In this document: piece after piece, positions 21,709 to 35,520 of the stretch
How the letters are laid out: every line of letters starts with the position of its first letter
Position numbering within the stretch: the first letter of the stretch is position 1
Assembly: GCA_905178155.1 (NCBI GenBank)
Contig: CAJINV010000007.1
Location: 4,428,258 to 4,492,257, forward strand
Origin: Amoebophrya sp. A120
Taxonomy: Eukaryota; Sar; Dinophyceae; Syndiniales; Amoebophryaceae
Direction: 5' to 3'
Length of the DNA: 64,000 nucleotides
The notes under the pieces: model-generated
Databases searched by the model: none
The model's input: only the letters and a program-made list of their open reading frames with translations
What the model was told of the DNA's origin: nothing
Program-made: the position numbers and the translations under genes

Positions 21709-24700
21709 TTATGCTCCAGAAGATGGAGGAACAGAAGCAGCAGAAGGCGAGCCCGGAGGTGGCAACACAACTGCTTCTTCTTCCACAATAGGGCGATAAT
21801 CTGGTAGGTGCCGCACCCGCGGCCGCATCAAGAAAATAACCGGCTCAACATCGCAGAGACCACCGTTGGAACCACTTTCAGCTCGTCCTTGACGAGCATG
21901 CCGCCCTCGCCTCAGTCTTCTTCTTGCAGCTCCTCCGGAATTGAACTTACTGCTGGCGTACAGCTTCTGCAGGTTTTCGCAAATCAGTTTCTTCGCGGTT
22001 TCAAACGCCGCAACAGAAGCTGGTGACAAAGATGATCCTCCTGGCGACGGCGAGGCTGCTGCCCCGGCTACTTGTTGCCCTTGTGGCGACTGTCGGTGCG
22101 CTTGGACAGATGCCGGATTGTGGTGGTAAAGCCAGGCTTGCCAGTTTTTCTCGATCGTTCGCTCCAATTCCTTGTACAGCTCTGCGTAGCTCAGATTCAT
22201 CACCGTCTTGTAGTACTTCTCCGTCCCGAAGATCGTGGGTAAGTACGTCAGAAAACACCGGCTTTGGTGCTGAAGATGATGATGGTGCTGCGCACCACCG
22301 TGGCTGCCTGCGTCAAACGCAGCTGGTGCTATCACCCCGTCCGCCCCGAAGGAAGACGCCAGCCCGTTATTTCTGTTTTGGTTTTTGGGAAAATAGGAAA
22401 CCGCAAAACAGTTCGGGTGCGCCTCACACTGCCGGAATTTCGTCTCGCACTCGCGGCCGAGGTGGGGAGAAGAATATGAAGATGATGCGCTAGAAGGTTG
22501 CTGGTCGTAAATAACATCTCCAGTGACTTGGTACGTCTGCCAGGGGAAGAAGTTCTTCGAATTTTTCCACGTATCGGGGTCTCGTTTCACCACCTGTTCG
22601 CTAAACTCAAACGCTGGCTGCAGGTAGATCCACTGTGTGGACACCTTTCTCGTCACAGAAGCATTCTGAAAAAGCGAAACCAGCGGGAGCGTTTCCTCGA
22701 AAGTTCGGGTTCCGGTGACTTGCTTTGCCGCGGGCTTAGGCTCCGCGGCCGCGGGCGTGGCACCGGCGCCAGCGGGGGCCGCGGCTTTTGGGGGAGCAGA
22801 AGAAGTCGCCGAGTCGTTATTCGCGGGATTATGCACTGCCGCGTTAGTTGTTCCGTCAATCTGCTGGCCAGCTCCCGCACCGGAAGCTGGAGCTGGATTC
22901 TGTCCCGTTCCTTGCTGTGCTGCTGCAAGACCAGCTGCCGCCTTCCCCGCCGGAGGAACTGTAGCTGTTGCTCCACCTCCACTTCGCTGTTCGCTTTCCC
23001 ACAACCCTCCATCGGGGGAAAACGCGACTGCCCGCCGCAAGACCGCGTCCGCTCGCTCGTGTTCTTTCGCCGTTTCATCCAACAGGCGCAACAGAAACTT
23101 TTTCGCCGACTTCGGAATCCGGATATCCGCGTACTCCTCCGCATTCCGGCCCGCCCGATTCTGCTGTCTCTGCCGCCGACACAGCTCCTGCGACGCGTTG
23201 CAGATCGAGTTTGAGTACGCCTGGTTCGCCGTGTCGGCCAGTTGCGAGTAGTCGCGTACCTGGAAACGCAGGTCGACGAAGTCATCGGGGTTCTCGCCCG
23301 GTTGCACGGACCCGGGACTCACCGGTGGCAAAACTCGGACCTTGTACCGCGTAAACCGCAAGTTCGTTCCGACGTATTTCTCCCCACCGTTCGGCACGTC
23401 ATTCTTCGTTAGAAGGAGCTGTCCGCAGTCGAGAGTGCAGTCGAGTTTCATGTTCGTCATCGTCTCTTCGTTCTGTCGGTTTAGAATGTTGTGGACGTTT
23501 GTCTCCCGCAACAGAAACTGGTAAACCTGCCGAATCGACGTGTGGCCTTCCACCTTTAGATCCCTCTCGATCCGCGCGCGGAGGTTCTTATCCTGCCCGA
23601 GTTTGAGCAGCGTACAGGGGACTTTTTCGTGGTACGCGTACGCACCGGCCTCGTTCTGCTCGTTCTCGTTGACGAACGCTTTCAAGAGCGAACGGATGTT
23701 CACGTGCAGGTCCAAGCTCAACGGTGGTGGGAAAAGGTCGTCTCGCGGGACAAGTGCCGCGGACGAAGACGATGATGAACCTGCAGGGGATCGTCCTCCA
23801 GGCACGGCATTTACTCCTCCTACCGGGCTTGCGGCTGGGGAGTGAAACTGTGGCGTCTGCTGCGGATCCTCGTCGTCAACAGCTGAAGAAACAAAAGCCG
23901 CATCCGATTCCTCCGGATGTAGAGCGTGCACCTCGAGTTGAAACGGTCTGCCGCGCTCCAGGGCGCTCAACTCCGTTTCCGTCTCCCCGACGTAATGCGG
24001 GTCCTCGACGCGGCCGAAGGCTGGCAGAATCAGCGGCAGCTTCGAGTTCGTTTTCGCTCGGTTCAGACTCTGCAGACTGGCGGATAAAATTCCATCCGGA
24101 GAAGAGCCATTCGTGCTCGGGCCTGAAGATCCCCCGGCCGCGGCGCCAAGCGTGGTCCCCGCGCCGTGGGGGAATTCTGCGTGAAGGGAGACCACCACCG
24201 GCTTCGAGCCCTGCCACGTTTCTGCATCGTCGGCGATGGCTAATTCCTGCAGCGAGTTGAACACCGGCATGTTGCTCTGTCGGAGATGCTCGAGCACCTT
24301 CATGGTCACCGAGAGCGGTATCGGGCTTGTTTGCATCTCCACGCAGCGACTGTGGACCTGCCCCATCTTTTCCAGCGTGAAAACGTGCTTGGAAAAATCC
24401 GAGTGCAGCGTCTCCTGCACCTCCGCGAGGGGGAGCAAAAACGGGTACGACGGGTCCGATACCACGTGCTGCTGCTGGTTCGCAAAATTCTGCGGCTTGG
24501 GAATCAGAGGATCGATCAGCCTGCGCTTTTTGTTATTATTTCCGTTGTTATTCCCGCCCGCTGCCCCGAGCGGTCTGTTCATTGCCGGAGGTTTGTTGTT
24601 CCCGACGACATTGCCGCCGTGGTTTCGGGCGAAAAAGCCAGCACCTGCAGCTCCCGGCTTGTTGTTTCCTCGGGTTGTTGACTTCAAACTTGTTTTCTTG

Positions 24701-27700
24701 ACGAGAAAGTTGATGTCGATTTTGTCGCCGGATTGCGAAAACGCAACCTGGGAGTGCTGTGAGCGGAGTCTGTCGGGCTTGAAAATCTTGTTCAGGATGG
24801 TCAGCATCTTGTTTCGCAGTTTTCGGTCCTTGTACAGCCAGCGGGAGACACAGTCGTCGAACTCCACGTCGTGCTTCAAATAGTTTTCCAAAAGGATTCG
24901 CTCCCCGTACTTCGTGCGGGTTCGCAGCTCCCTTATCACACCAGTGTTGAAAAGCACCTCCAGGATGATCACGGACTGGTTGTTTCGGCTGCTGCTGTTA
25001 TTGTTCATCCCTGAACCATTGTTTCCGCCAAACGACTGATGTCCACCACTCCCGTCTGGGTGCGGTGTGCCGGGCGGACTGGGCGACACACTGCCCGAAC
25101 CACTTCGCGCCGCCGCAAAACCCGCACGGGAGGCGAGCGTTTGCGCGAAGCTGGCCGGGACCTTGTCGACTTGCACGTACTCTAATCTCGTGATCACCCC
25201 CTTCGTGCGCTTTTTCACTTCGGATGCGCCGCAGCAGGTCTGTTCCAACCCCGTCGCTAATATATCTGTCCGGGCGATGACTCTCTGGCCAACGTACCAA
25301 CGCATCGGCCCGCCATTCGGACTTCCTCCGAACAAATTTGTGTATGGTGCCGCAAAAGCAGTAGAAGCCGCACCGCCACGGTTAATCTGTTCCGCGATAG
25401 AGGTCGCGGTCAGGTACAGCTGGTGATCCTGCGGACTTCTTGCGTTGTTGGGATTCGTTGCGCCTCCAAGACCTGCTGCGCCACTGAACGGCGTCGCGAC
25501 CCCGTCGAAGCTGGTCATGCGGCTGGTTCTGAACCCCGGATAGTAGAAGGTGCTGATCTGCGCACGCCAGATATCGTAGTCATAGAAATTCCTCGGGCGC
25601 CTGACCGAGGTAAACTTTGCGTTGAGCGGCACAGCGGGGCCGGGGTTGACGCTCGGGCTCGCGAAAGCTGCTGCTGATCCTTGTTGATTCATGTTATTCT
25701 GACTTACCAGCACCGGAGGTGGCAGCACATCGAAGTTCACTCGTACGGATTGGTTCAGCTGCAACTTCTCCAAAAAATTCAACCGGACGCCGTAGAACTC
25801 GGGAATGCGCTTGTAAAACCTGGAATGCGGATTCTCCTGCTTGGAAAACAGAATATCTGTTTCTGGGGTCCGCAGCCGCTGGTTCCAAAACAACTGGCTT
25901 TGGCTGTCTTGGTGCATCTGGGACGCGACTTGAGTCCTGGACAAGTTTGCAGCTTCCCCTTCTGCGGGTGTGGCTGATGTCGGCTGCTGGGCTGGATTGT
26001 TTGGCGAAGCAGGGGGAGGAGCTGTCGCCCCACCGGCACCGTTTGGTGCTGCAGCAGAATCAGCACCACCCTGTTGCTGTGCTCCCCCGGCGGCGCCCTG
26101 GGCACCATTCTCTGTCGAAGGCGAAGCGGCCGGCTGCGGCGGTTGGTGATTCCGTCCATTTGCGTTATTTCCCGCCGGTGTTGCGGATGAAGTGTCTCCA
26201 TCACCAGTCCCTCTGTAGTTCAACCCCTCGTCTTCCACGTCGCTCCAGCCAAAGTTCATGCTATTTTGGTCGTCTTCGATGGAGCAGCTGGGAGTCATCG
26301 TGGGATTGAAAAAATTTGGAAAGTTGATCGGCACTTCGAGATAATCGTCCCAGGTGACGCCGACCGAGGTAAAATCTTGCGCCATGTGGACGCGGATCTC
26401 GTTGTTTTGCTGCTGTTCTTGACCATTTTGGTTTTGCTGCCCGAGAACCTTGCGCAGCGGGTAGATTGTGTTGCTCTGCGGGTGTTGATGATGATCGTCC
26501 CCAGTTCTACTTCTTTCCGAAGCTCCGTAGTAGTCCAGCACCCGCATTTGGCAGAAGTTAGAATAGTAGAAGTTGATGAAATACGGAATGTACCCCATTT
26601 TCACAATGGCGCGCTCCATATACCGGTTGATGCTTCCAACGAGATCTATCGGGTACTGCGGATGGTCTCCTGGGGTGTTGTTATTCGCAGAATCTTCGGA
26701 CTGTGCATCGTCTTCGTTTGCAGCAGCACGACCTGCGGTAGCTGATTGGCCGGAAGGACGAGCGGGATCACTTCTTCTATTCGGCGCCGAACGGTCGTTG
26801 TGGTGTCCGTGGTCCGCGACATTTGGAAAACCGATGTGAACCTCAATGTCCCGCTTCGGCTTCTCCTCATAAGCGGCGCTCTGTTGCTGCTGCTGCTGTT
26901 CGTTTCGGAAGTTGTGGCCGCGATAGTGAAAGTTTGGATTTCTTCTCCTCCGCCGATTATTCAAGGGGTTCGCTGACTGGTCCCTTCTCATCTTCTGCAG
27001 CAACTTTTGCCGAAAGCGGCAATAGGGCCTATTTTTGAATTTCCGAGTCGCCAGCGCGCCCGCATCTGCTCCGGTGCGGCCCCTGTTTGTGTGATTGACG
27101 TTTTGATGCTGGTGCTGACCCCCAGCATCTGCTCCTTCTTGCGCCAGCCCGACGGCTCCCTGTGCGGCGATTTCTTCACAATCGCCGGAGCTGCTCGCGC
27201 TGAGCCGGTTGTTCGCGAGCTCCTCCTCTACCTCGTTTGGATTCGGCCGGTCGTGCACCCGGACGTCCATCCGCATGGACACCACGGTCGCCTTCCTTTT
27301 CCTGCTGTACAGAATCCGGATTTTCGACAGCCACTCGCGGATGAAGCGCTGCTGCGAGTAGGAGATGCTGCGATTGATGATGGCGTTGATTCCGTCCGTG
27401 GCGATCAGAACGGAGGACATGAACCGCACGAACAAATTTCCGCCCATCCCGAAGCCCGGGCCGTCGTTCGCATTCGGGTAGTTGCACGCGTGCGACGGCC
27501 ACAAGCTGCCGAAGATCTTGGCGTACAGCGAGCCCCCGCCGGAACAGAGCAGCACGGAGAGAAGCCGTCGCGGTTTGCGACCCATCTGTTTGGGGCGACG
27601 GGTGGAGGCGGCGGGATTGCTCTGTTGATCAGCTGCAGTGGTCCCAGAAGTGTTTCCGCCTGCTGTCGCCCCCGCGCTGTTAGTGCCGCCGGGTGAGGAT

Positions 27701-30700
27701 CCGGAGGCCAGCGAGCTTCCGGCCATATTCGGGGCCCCAGGAGAATTGCTCCTCTGTTGCTGCTGCGCCGCCTGAAAACTTCTGCTCGCGTGGGGCGGGA
27801 TCAAAGTGTCCAAAATCCGGTCTTGCCTGTCGTTTTCCGCGTTCGATTCTGCGAAGTTGTCTTCCTCATCCATCAAATCCGCGTTGTTCAGTACGTCTGA
27901 AGACAAAGTGAAAAAGTCCGCATCCACGTCGCGTTCGTCAACCTGCCCATTGCCGTGGTTTCGACGGTTCTGAGCCAGATTATAGCCAGAGGACCCACCA
28001 CTTCCAGTCCCGTCTTCGTTTTCATCAGAGTCGACATCTTCTGAGTCGGTGTTGTAGTCGGCACCCGCATGATGATCTCCGTCGCTGCTCTCGATCACTT
28101 CCTCAAAAGCCGCGTACTCGATGATGAGCAGCGATATCTGTCCTTCCATCCACACGTAGGTCGGCATCAGACTCGCGAACACCCAGTGGAACCCGTCCAT
28201 CGGGATTCGCAGCCCGTTCACGTTCACCGAGAGCTTCGTCAGCGTCACGCGAGACGACAGACAGTAGTGGAACAATTCCCGTTCCTTCTCGTTGTCCGGA
28301 AATAAATCCTCCGGGGTGAGTTGCGACAGCTGCTTGGAGCCGTTGGGTGCGTATCGTAAAGACACGGTCTTTTTCACCCGCCGGAGAAAGTTGTCGCATT
28401 CGTGCGCCAGATTTTTGTCATCCGGGTCCTGCTCCTGCTGGTTGCTACTACCGCTGCTCCCGACCTGCCTCGTGACCGTGCGCATCAGATAGGGCTGGTT
28501 CATCTTTCTGGACAGCAGAAACAGCGGCAGGGTCGAGAGGAATACGGGGAAGAGGAAAAACCAAGTCAGTTTGCGGAACTGCGTATATCTCCGTTGCCTC
28601 TTGATTTCCTTCTGGATCTGCCGTTCCTTCGCTAGGCTCGTCTCCGAGACGCGACGGCGACGACTACTCGTGTGGGGTGGATGCGTTTCGTGCGGATTGC
28701 CAGGGTTCGAACCCGCGCCAGGAGCCCAGACGCTACTGTCGGAATGAGAGCGGCGCTTGTGGAAACTCTGCCTCATCGCGTCTGCAGTCACTTCAGGAGA
28801 TGCCTTTCTCGAAGATGACAATACCGTGTTGACGTTGTCCGGATGCAGCTGGCGACTGTGGCGGTTGGTCAAGACACTAGCACTAGCAGTGGATCCAGTT
28901 GCGGTTGCGCCGACATCTTCGACTGCTGGCGACATAATTCCTGCAGATTTTTGGACGTGCTCCGCCTGCTGAAGATTCCTAGCTGCGTCATTTTCTGCGC
29001 GGCGGTGTGGATCATCGGGAGAACAGTCTTCGAGCCCGCCGCCCCTACTGCCGTGGTGCGGAAAAGCCTGCGGCGACGCCTTCTGCTTCTTGCTCCCAGA
29101 AATCGACCACGAGTGTCTTCGCGTCGCGCACCTCCGGCGGCGGACATTCGCTGCAAGAAGGCGGCCGCCGCCACTGCGACCTCCGAGTCCTCGTCGCGCA
29201 TCAACATGGTCTGGCGTAGTTTCAACATCTTCTTCTGACACAAGAACATACTCGTCGTGGTCGCTGCTGGCAACTTCTTCGTCGTCGGTTGCGACATCGC
29301 TGTACTCGTCGGACCAGTCGTCGTCAGAAGAGCAGGAAGTGAGAATCGACGACTCGTCGTAGAAACTCGTCGAGGTCGTGAACAACTCTTGTTCTGCTTC
29401 GAACGACTGCTGGTGGAAGGGATGTCGACTTCTACTTCTGCGTTGACGCGGAGGACCTTGTCTGCAGTGCGCGTCACCGCTCTCAGGCGTGTTGCTGGAC
29501 CGAGACATCAAAGACGACCAGGAAATCCGTGACAGCCGCGGCACAATGGTTTCGTTATTTTTTCTCATGCGATCATTCATCATTCTGTTGCGCGAAGAGG
29601 AACAAGAAGAGCTATGGCCACCTCTTTTGCCGTAGCTATTTCCATAATTCGACCGACTTCTCGTTCTCAACTTCAAACCTCGTCCCCCGCTCTTGGAGCC
29701 TCGCCTGGCCGAGCTTTTGGACCTCAACCTGCCGCTTCGCGTCCGGGGGCAGAACTTTTCGACGCAGCAGGCCGGAAGAAAGTATTTAGCGCAAACCAAT
29801 CTCCCGTCGCGTCTGCTCCTGCCACAACAGGTCCTTCTCAAACGCGCCCGGCAGGTTAATCCGGTTCGATTGCAATGCTCCCCGATCACCTTGAACAAGA
29901 GGTAAAAGACAAACGAGAAGAGCATCACGTGCAGGTAGAGAAACGCGATGAATTCGAAGGAAGAAAGTTGTGCGAAGTTCCACCCCTCGTAATACCCCGT
30001 GCGCTTCTCGAACTGGAAAACAGTGGAACTGACGGACCTCTTCTGGTTTTGGGTATTTCGGTTTTGACTCTGCTGGTTTCGCTGCACCGCCGCATTGCCG
30101 TCATTGCTTGCCGGTGCCACTGTGGATCTCAAGTGGTCCTCGCGATCGCCAGCGAGGCGCACAAAGATGTTCTCAATATTCCAGGCGTTTTCACTCACCT
30201 CCAGCACCGCCTCGGCCTCTTCCAGCTTTTGCTCGAAATCCACGAACTTCTCAGTAGCTGGATAGCTTTGTCTGTTCGGATTGCGATTGCTTCCTCGATT
30301 ACGAGCATTATTTCCACCCCTCCGTCTGTGCTGGTGCCTGTTTTGGTTCAAATTTCCATCTCCACCCCCTCCTGCGCGTCTGTGCGGTGGGTGGTTCCTG
30401 GGCAGCACGCCATCGCTTTGCTGCAAAGCGGCGAATTCCGCCTCCTCTTGGTCCTCCTCCACTTCGCTGGCATCAGAAAAGAACATGCTGTTGCGAAGAT
30501 TCGAATCATCATTTTCGGCCCGGCTTCGTGCAGATTCCATGTCGGATTCATCTCCTGGTGCTGAGTCCTCATTTTCATCCTCATGATCGGAGTTGACGTT
30601 CATATCAGTCTCGTCGTTTTCAACCTCACTATCGGAGGCTAACAGACGGAAATTATCTTGCTCCTGTTGTCCATTATTTCTCCTGTTGACCGCCACGCCA

Positions 30701-33700
30701 TCAAATCCGCTACCGAAGTGGTGCTGGTCTGCACTGTCCACCACCTCTTCCTCCACCCCGCCGCGAAACTCGTTTTGCTCCAAATCCTGCCGCAGTCTGG
30801 CGTTCTGCGACACGTCGAAGGGGTAGTATCGGTCGGTCAGATGCCGCACTTTCACCTTCGACTTCAAATGCACAAAAATCCCGGACACCCGCTTCAGCCA
30901 CGGGAAGACGGAGTTGGTGGCAGGAGCGACGTAGCCGCCGCCGCTGTTCGGGTAGTTGCCGGCTGCGTGCTGGTGGCCCGGGCCACCTCCTGCAGCTCCA
31001 GGGTTGAGGGTCTGTTGTTGTCCACCTGGATTACCAGCTGCACCTGCTCCCCCCACAACTCCATTGCCGTTCAACATCTGCGCACTATTCCCATCCTCTA
31101 CAAACTCGAGAGCCGCGTCCTGCAATTTGGTTTCCAGCTCCACGTAGCCGAAACTGGGCGTCAACTGCACATCCTTCACCCGCAACACCTCCACTTCCTG
31201 ATCCTCCGCCGAGAGAAATTGCTCGTTATCCGAATCGTCGTCCTCCGAGTTGTTCATGGAGCTGTTCGAAAAATCGCTGTTTCCTGCTCCAAACGAGCTC
31301 TTCGTCAGCCTGACGCGGTCGGTGAGCGGTTTCAATAACCCCGTGAGCAGTCGGAAGGGCTCGACCACGAACTGATTGTTCAGATTGGCATTCGCGTTTT
31401 GGTGATGATGTCCTTGACCTCCGCCGGCTGCACGGTTAGCGTTATGAATCTGCTGGTGGTGCTGCTGAAAACTGCCTACGCCGTCAAAAGTGTTGAAGTC
31501 GTTAAAATTCTGCTGATGGGAATTATTCAGCACATTGTGCCGCTGTCTCTTGTTCGCGTGCCACACGCGAAGGACTTTGCCGGTACGAGCAGGGGATGAA
31601 GATAAAGACCCCGAAGGTGGAGGAGAAGTACCTCCTTGTTGATTGCCCCGCCCATCATCTACTGCCGGCACTACAGTCGCCTGCTCGTGGTCCAGTAGTG
31701 CCATGTCCAGCGATCCCGCGAGCATCGCAGTCGGCCGGGGGATGTTCAGCAGTGCGTAGTAGGGCTGTTTCACTTCCACCGTCCCGCACGCGTCGCGTTC
31801 CAGCAGAACCACTGCGCCCGTCACAGGATCCACGCTCTCGCACTGCTTCAGGTTCGCGATGGCCCGCACCTGCTTGAAACCCGGACTGATCTTGAATCTT
31901 TCGGAGAGGGTGTAGGCGAGGATGGTTCCAAACCGGACCATCAAGGGCTGGAGCAGCAGATCCAACGTCGGGATGATCGACGAGGCCGCGTTCCCGTCCA
32001 ACAACATTTCGCGCACGAAAAGCGCCACGTGCGGCTTCACGAGCTGCTCCATTTCCGGGGAGGACGTCCCGGAGAGGGTCTGCGCCAACCGGGTCAAGCC
32101 CCCGATCATGGTGTGTGAGGGGTTGATTTTCAGGTGCTCGCAGCGGATATTCTGGATGTCCACAGCCTGGCCACCCTGCGCAATCTCCGCGGACGCGGTG
32201 GTGGATTTGGTAAACAACGGCTTCCCAATCATCGTCCACTGCCAGTTCGGCTCAATCAGCACGTTGGGGTTGAATTTGTACGGCGGCCGGTCCTCGGCCG
32301 AGAGGAATGGGTTTTGCTGGTTCAAATTGTTGTTCGCATTAATACCGCTGATGTTCATCTGTGTCGCTGAGCCACTAGAGTTTCCCTGCAACTTGTACAA
32401 AAACCGGTGCGCCACGGCGTTGGATCCCGCCTTTGGGTGTCGCGACGGGAAGACCAAGTGTCGGTCGCGCAGCGGGCGGGTGGTCGGGGTCCTCGTAGTA
32501 GGAGTTGCACTACTCTGCTCTCCTCCAAACGCACTATTCCTGTTCCCGCTGGTCCGGGTTGTCGACGACATGAGCCTCTTGGCCACCAACTTCCGGTGGA
32601 ACTCTTCCTCCACCAGCGTCCGGCTGGCGCGAAAGCCCAGCGCGAAGTGAAAGTGCGGGAGCTGGATTTTCTCCACCAGCCCCGACCGGACGCACAGGAA
32701 GCCGGGGACCTTGGTCCAGACATCGGACAGAACGAGGTTTTTGATCCCGACCCCAGCCTCCTTCAAGTCTCCCTCGACGACCAGGTCGCCCAAATCCGTC
32801 TGGGATAGGCCGAACTCAAATTTCCCCTTTGTCAAATACAGCCTTTGGAGCGCGACAACGTCCAAAACCAAGTCATAGTCGCTGAAATCGTCTTCGGGAG
32901 GGTCGCTGGCGGGCGCTGGGGATTGCGAAGGGGGCGTCGCGGGCTGTAGTTGACTTGATGTTGATGTCCCTCCCTCTGCAGGAGGTGGTTGAGAAGACGG
33001 CGCCTGCGGCTGTGGTTGCTGATGTGTAGTTGACGTTGCAAGAGGTGTATTGGTTGGGGCTATACTGGGTGGGACTGAGCTACCTGGCTGCGCGGACTGC
33101 GCTGGCGGTGCTCCGGAGGTTGCTGCAGAATTGGTCCCTGACCCTGCTGCGTTCGCTCCGCCACTTGCTCCGGCTGCGGCACCTGTCGTGCCCTCTGCCG
33201 CCGAGGATGCTGGAGTTGTTCGTCCTGTGCCCGCACTACTAGCACCAGCAGGAGCTGCTACACCTGCTACACTCCCCGCCGCGCCACCAGAAGCCGCACC
33301 TCCTCCATTGGACGATGACCTGTTCAACACCCGCGTCTGCAGCCACTGCGCTGCCGTCCGGACCGCTTCCAGAAAGGGTCGGATCCGCTGCAGCATGCTG
33401 TTGCCCGCGGCGTTCGCGGTCCCCGCGAGCAGCGTGCTCAGTTCGGAGATGATCCAACCCGGGGCGTTCTGCACGGTCACTTGCTGCGAGGCGTGGTCGA
33501 AATTTCCGAACAGGCCGGGGCGCTTTCCCCGGTGCTCCCCGACGATCGGGAACACTCGGTCCGCAGTGCGCGCCTTGTCGCAGGTTTGCTGCTCGCTCTG
33601 CCACAGGTAGTGCTCGTAGGACAAGTCGTAGTTGACGCCCAACAGCTTCATCGCGCCCTCCGAGTCGAAGCCTTCCTCGTCGGTGCGGGCAAATTCGATG

Positions 33701-35520
33701 AACCGGTTGCGCCGCCCGCAAATGCTCTGGTCGCCGAACACGGTCACGCAAAAATCCCGGTCCCCGCGGAGGAAAGCGGGGTCCGTGTTTTGCGGAGTTT
33801 GGGCGGGAGAGGCAGATGACGTAGAAGGAGCTCCCCCGCCGGCAGGTGTAGGTGTTGTCGTTCTTGTGGAGGAAGAAGTACTACTAATAGACGACCGTGC
33901 TCCTGTCGCCGATGTTGCACTAGTACCTCCCTGTTGCTGCTGTTGGAACGGGTCGTTGCCGTTCGCCCACGGGTTCTGGCCCCGGAGCAGCTGCGTGACG
34001 ATGCTGTTAACCGGGTCCCGGTAGCTGGACAGGAAGTGGCCCCCGGCGAGCAGCACCTGCGACAAGAGGCCGAACTGCGGGTCTTGCCGCGCTTCGCCGG
34101 TCGCGCGCCGGCGCAGCTCGCGCAGCGAGTCGGAGTCGTGGGGGGCGAGCATGGGGGAGTCCGCCTGTAGGGTTTCGTCGCAAATCACTTTGGGCTCCTC
34201 GTACCCCTGCAACACGCGGGAATACTCAACCGGGACGGGGCGGTTCTGTTTTTTATGAGAGTGCATAAAGTTGTTTTGCAAAAAAGTATACTTTTGGCAG
34301 AAGATGATGAAAATGCTGAAGAGGTGGTAGAAATTGATGTCGCGCTTATTCCCCGACAGCCTTCGGAAAATCAAACCAATCTCCTCTGCCAGAGGCGAGT
34401 TGTCTGACTGTCACACTCACAGGCACGTGCAGCTGTACTGACTCCCAACCTTAACATGAATGTGATTGTGAAGCAGAAGTGCACAACCACAAAAGATCAA
34501 AGAGCATGAGCATTCAGGCAAAACAAAGACAATCCTTCTTCAAACTACCCACTCACGACTTACCTTCAATTTGACCTTTCGTTCGTTCGTGACGGGATCA
34601 CGAAACACGTTCTCGACCGTAAACCCAGTCACCCAGTTATCGTGCGCCAGCGGATCCCGCACCCACACATTGTCGTTCGCCGCGAGCGCCTTCCGACTTC
34701 CCCAGTAGCACAAGGGAAGCAACGGCGGAATGGCTTCCATCACACACTTAGCGACTTTTAGAACCATGCGCGACAGCAGCCACAAACTCCCGAAGCCCAT
34801 CCGGTCAGGGAGGGAAAAGCCGGCTCTACTAGTTCCGCTTGTGCTTGTTGATGTCGCGCCAGGCGTACTGGCTGCAGGAGGGTTTTCCCCACTTCCATTG
34901 CTCCCGCCGTCTCTATGATTCCCGCCGAACACACGTGCAAAGCCCTGCAGCAGTTCCCGCATCGCGTTGCCGCTATCCCGTCGCATGCACCGTGCGAAAG
35001 TGGACTGCCACACGCCGGAAGTCGACCCTGCCACGTTGCGCGCTGCCTGGGCAACCCCTCGGCCCGCTTGCCCCGTTGCCGCTCCCATGGCGCCCGCGCG
35101 CAGCCGCGGGAGTCCAACTCGTCGCAAGAAGCCGAACAAAGAGGTCCATGATCGAGCAGGAGTTGGGGTGGGGCCATTTGAACCAACTGCTCCCTGCGCA
35201 GTGGTTGCTCCTCCTGGGGACTGCTGCTGTGGACCCGTTGCTGTTGCATCTCCGGGTTGTTGAGGTGGCTGCGCATTTGACGTCGTCGGGGACGATGATC
35301 CACCCATAGAAGCTCCACCAACGCCTCCACCTCCAGCGGGTGCTGCAGGCGAAGCTCCTGTGCTCGGCGGCGGGGTCGCCGGCGCCGGTACTGTTGCTCC
35401 ATGACTTGCGAGCGTGTGCTCCACGTAGCTGGTACTGGTGATACAAAAGAGAAGCAGCAGCAGGATCCCACGAAAGGGCAGCATCGAGTTTTTACTGGTG
35501 GTGCAACAACCGGCGCTCAT
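21709..35520 (-). CDS. Giant secretory/membrane protein of about 4,540 residues, function unknown
   Basis: Exon 1 (34564-35520) begins at the ATG at 35520 with a signal-peptide-like stretch (GILLLLLFCITSTSY). Exon 2 is one uninterrupted ORF of 12.7 kb (21709-34383). The intron 34384-34563 (180 bp) is GTAAGT...GCAGAG, and the join KVKLK-EIGLIF is in frame. Long Ala/Gly/Ser/Gln/Pro low-complexity linkers alternate with conserved-looking folded blocks. Hydrophobic segments lie soon after the junction, near exon-2 residue 1480 (FIAFLYLHVMLFSFVFYLLF) and near 1940 (WFFLFPVFLSTLPLFLL), so a multi-span membrane topology is likely. Near the C-terminus a Cys-containing block (CETKFRQCEAHPNCFAVSY) is reminiscent of PAN/apple-type adhesion domains. 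Blocks at about 31.7-32.9 kb show alternating beta-strand patterns that might be lipid-binding, which is only a guess. No catalytic motif was recognised. Confidence 0.8.

Noticed and set aside
28703-28714. tRNA T-arm-like GGTTCGAACCC
   Set aside because: Lies inside the open reading frame of the giant gene; no matching acceptor stem, D-arm or anticodon arm around it.
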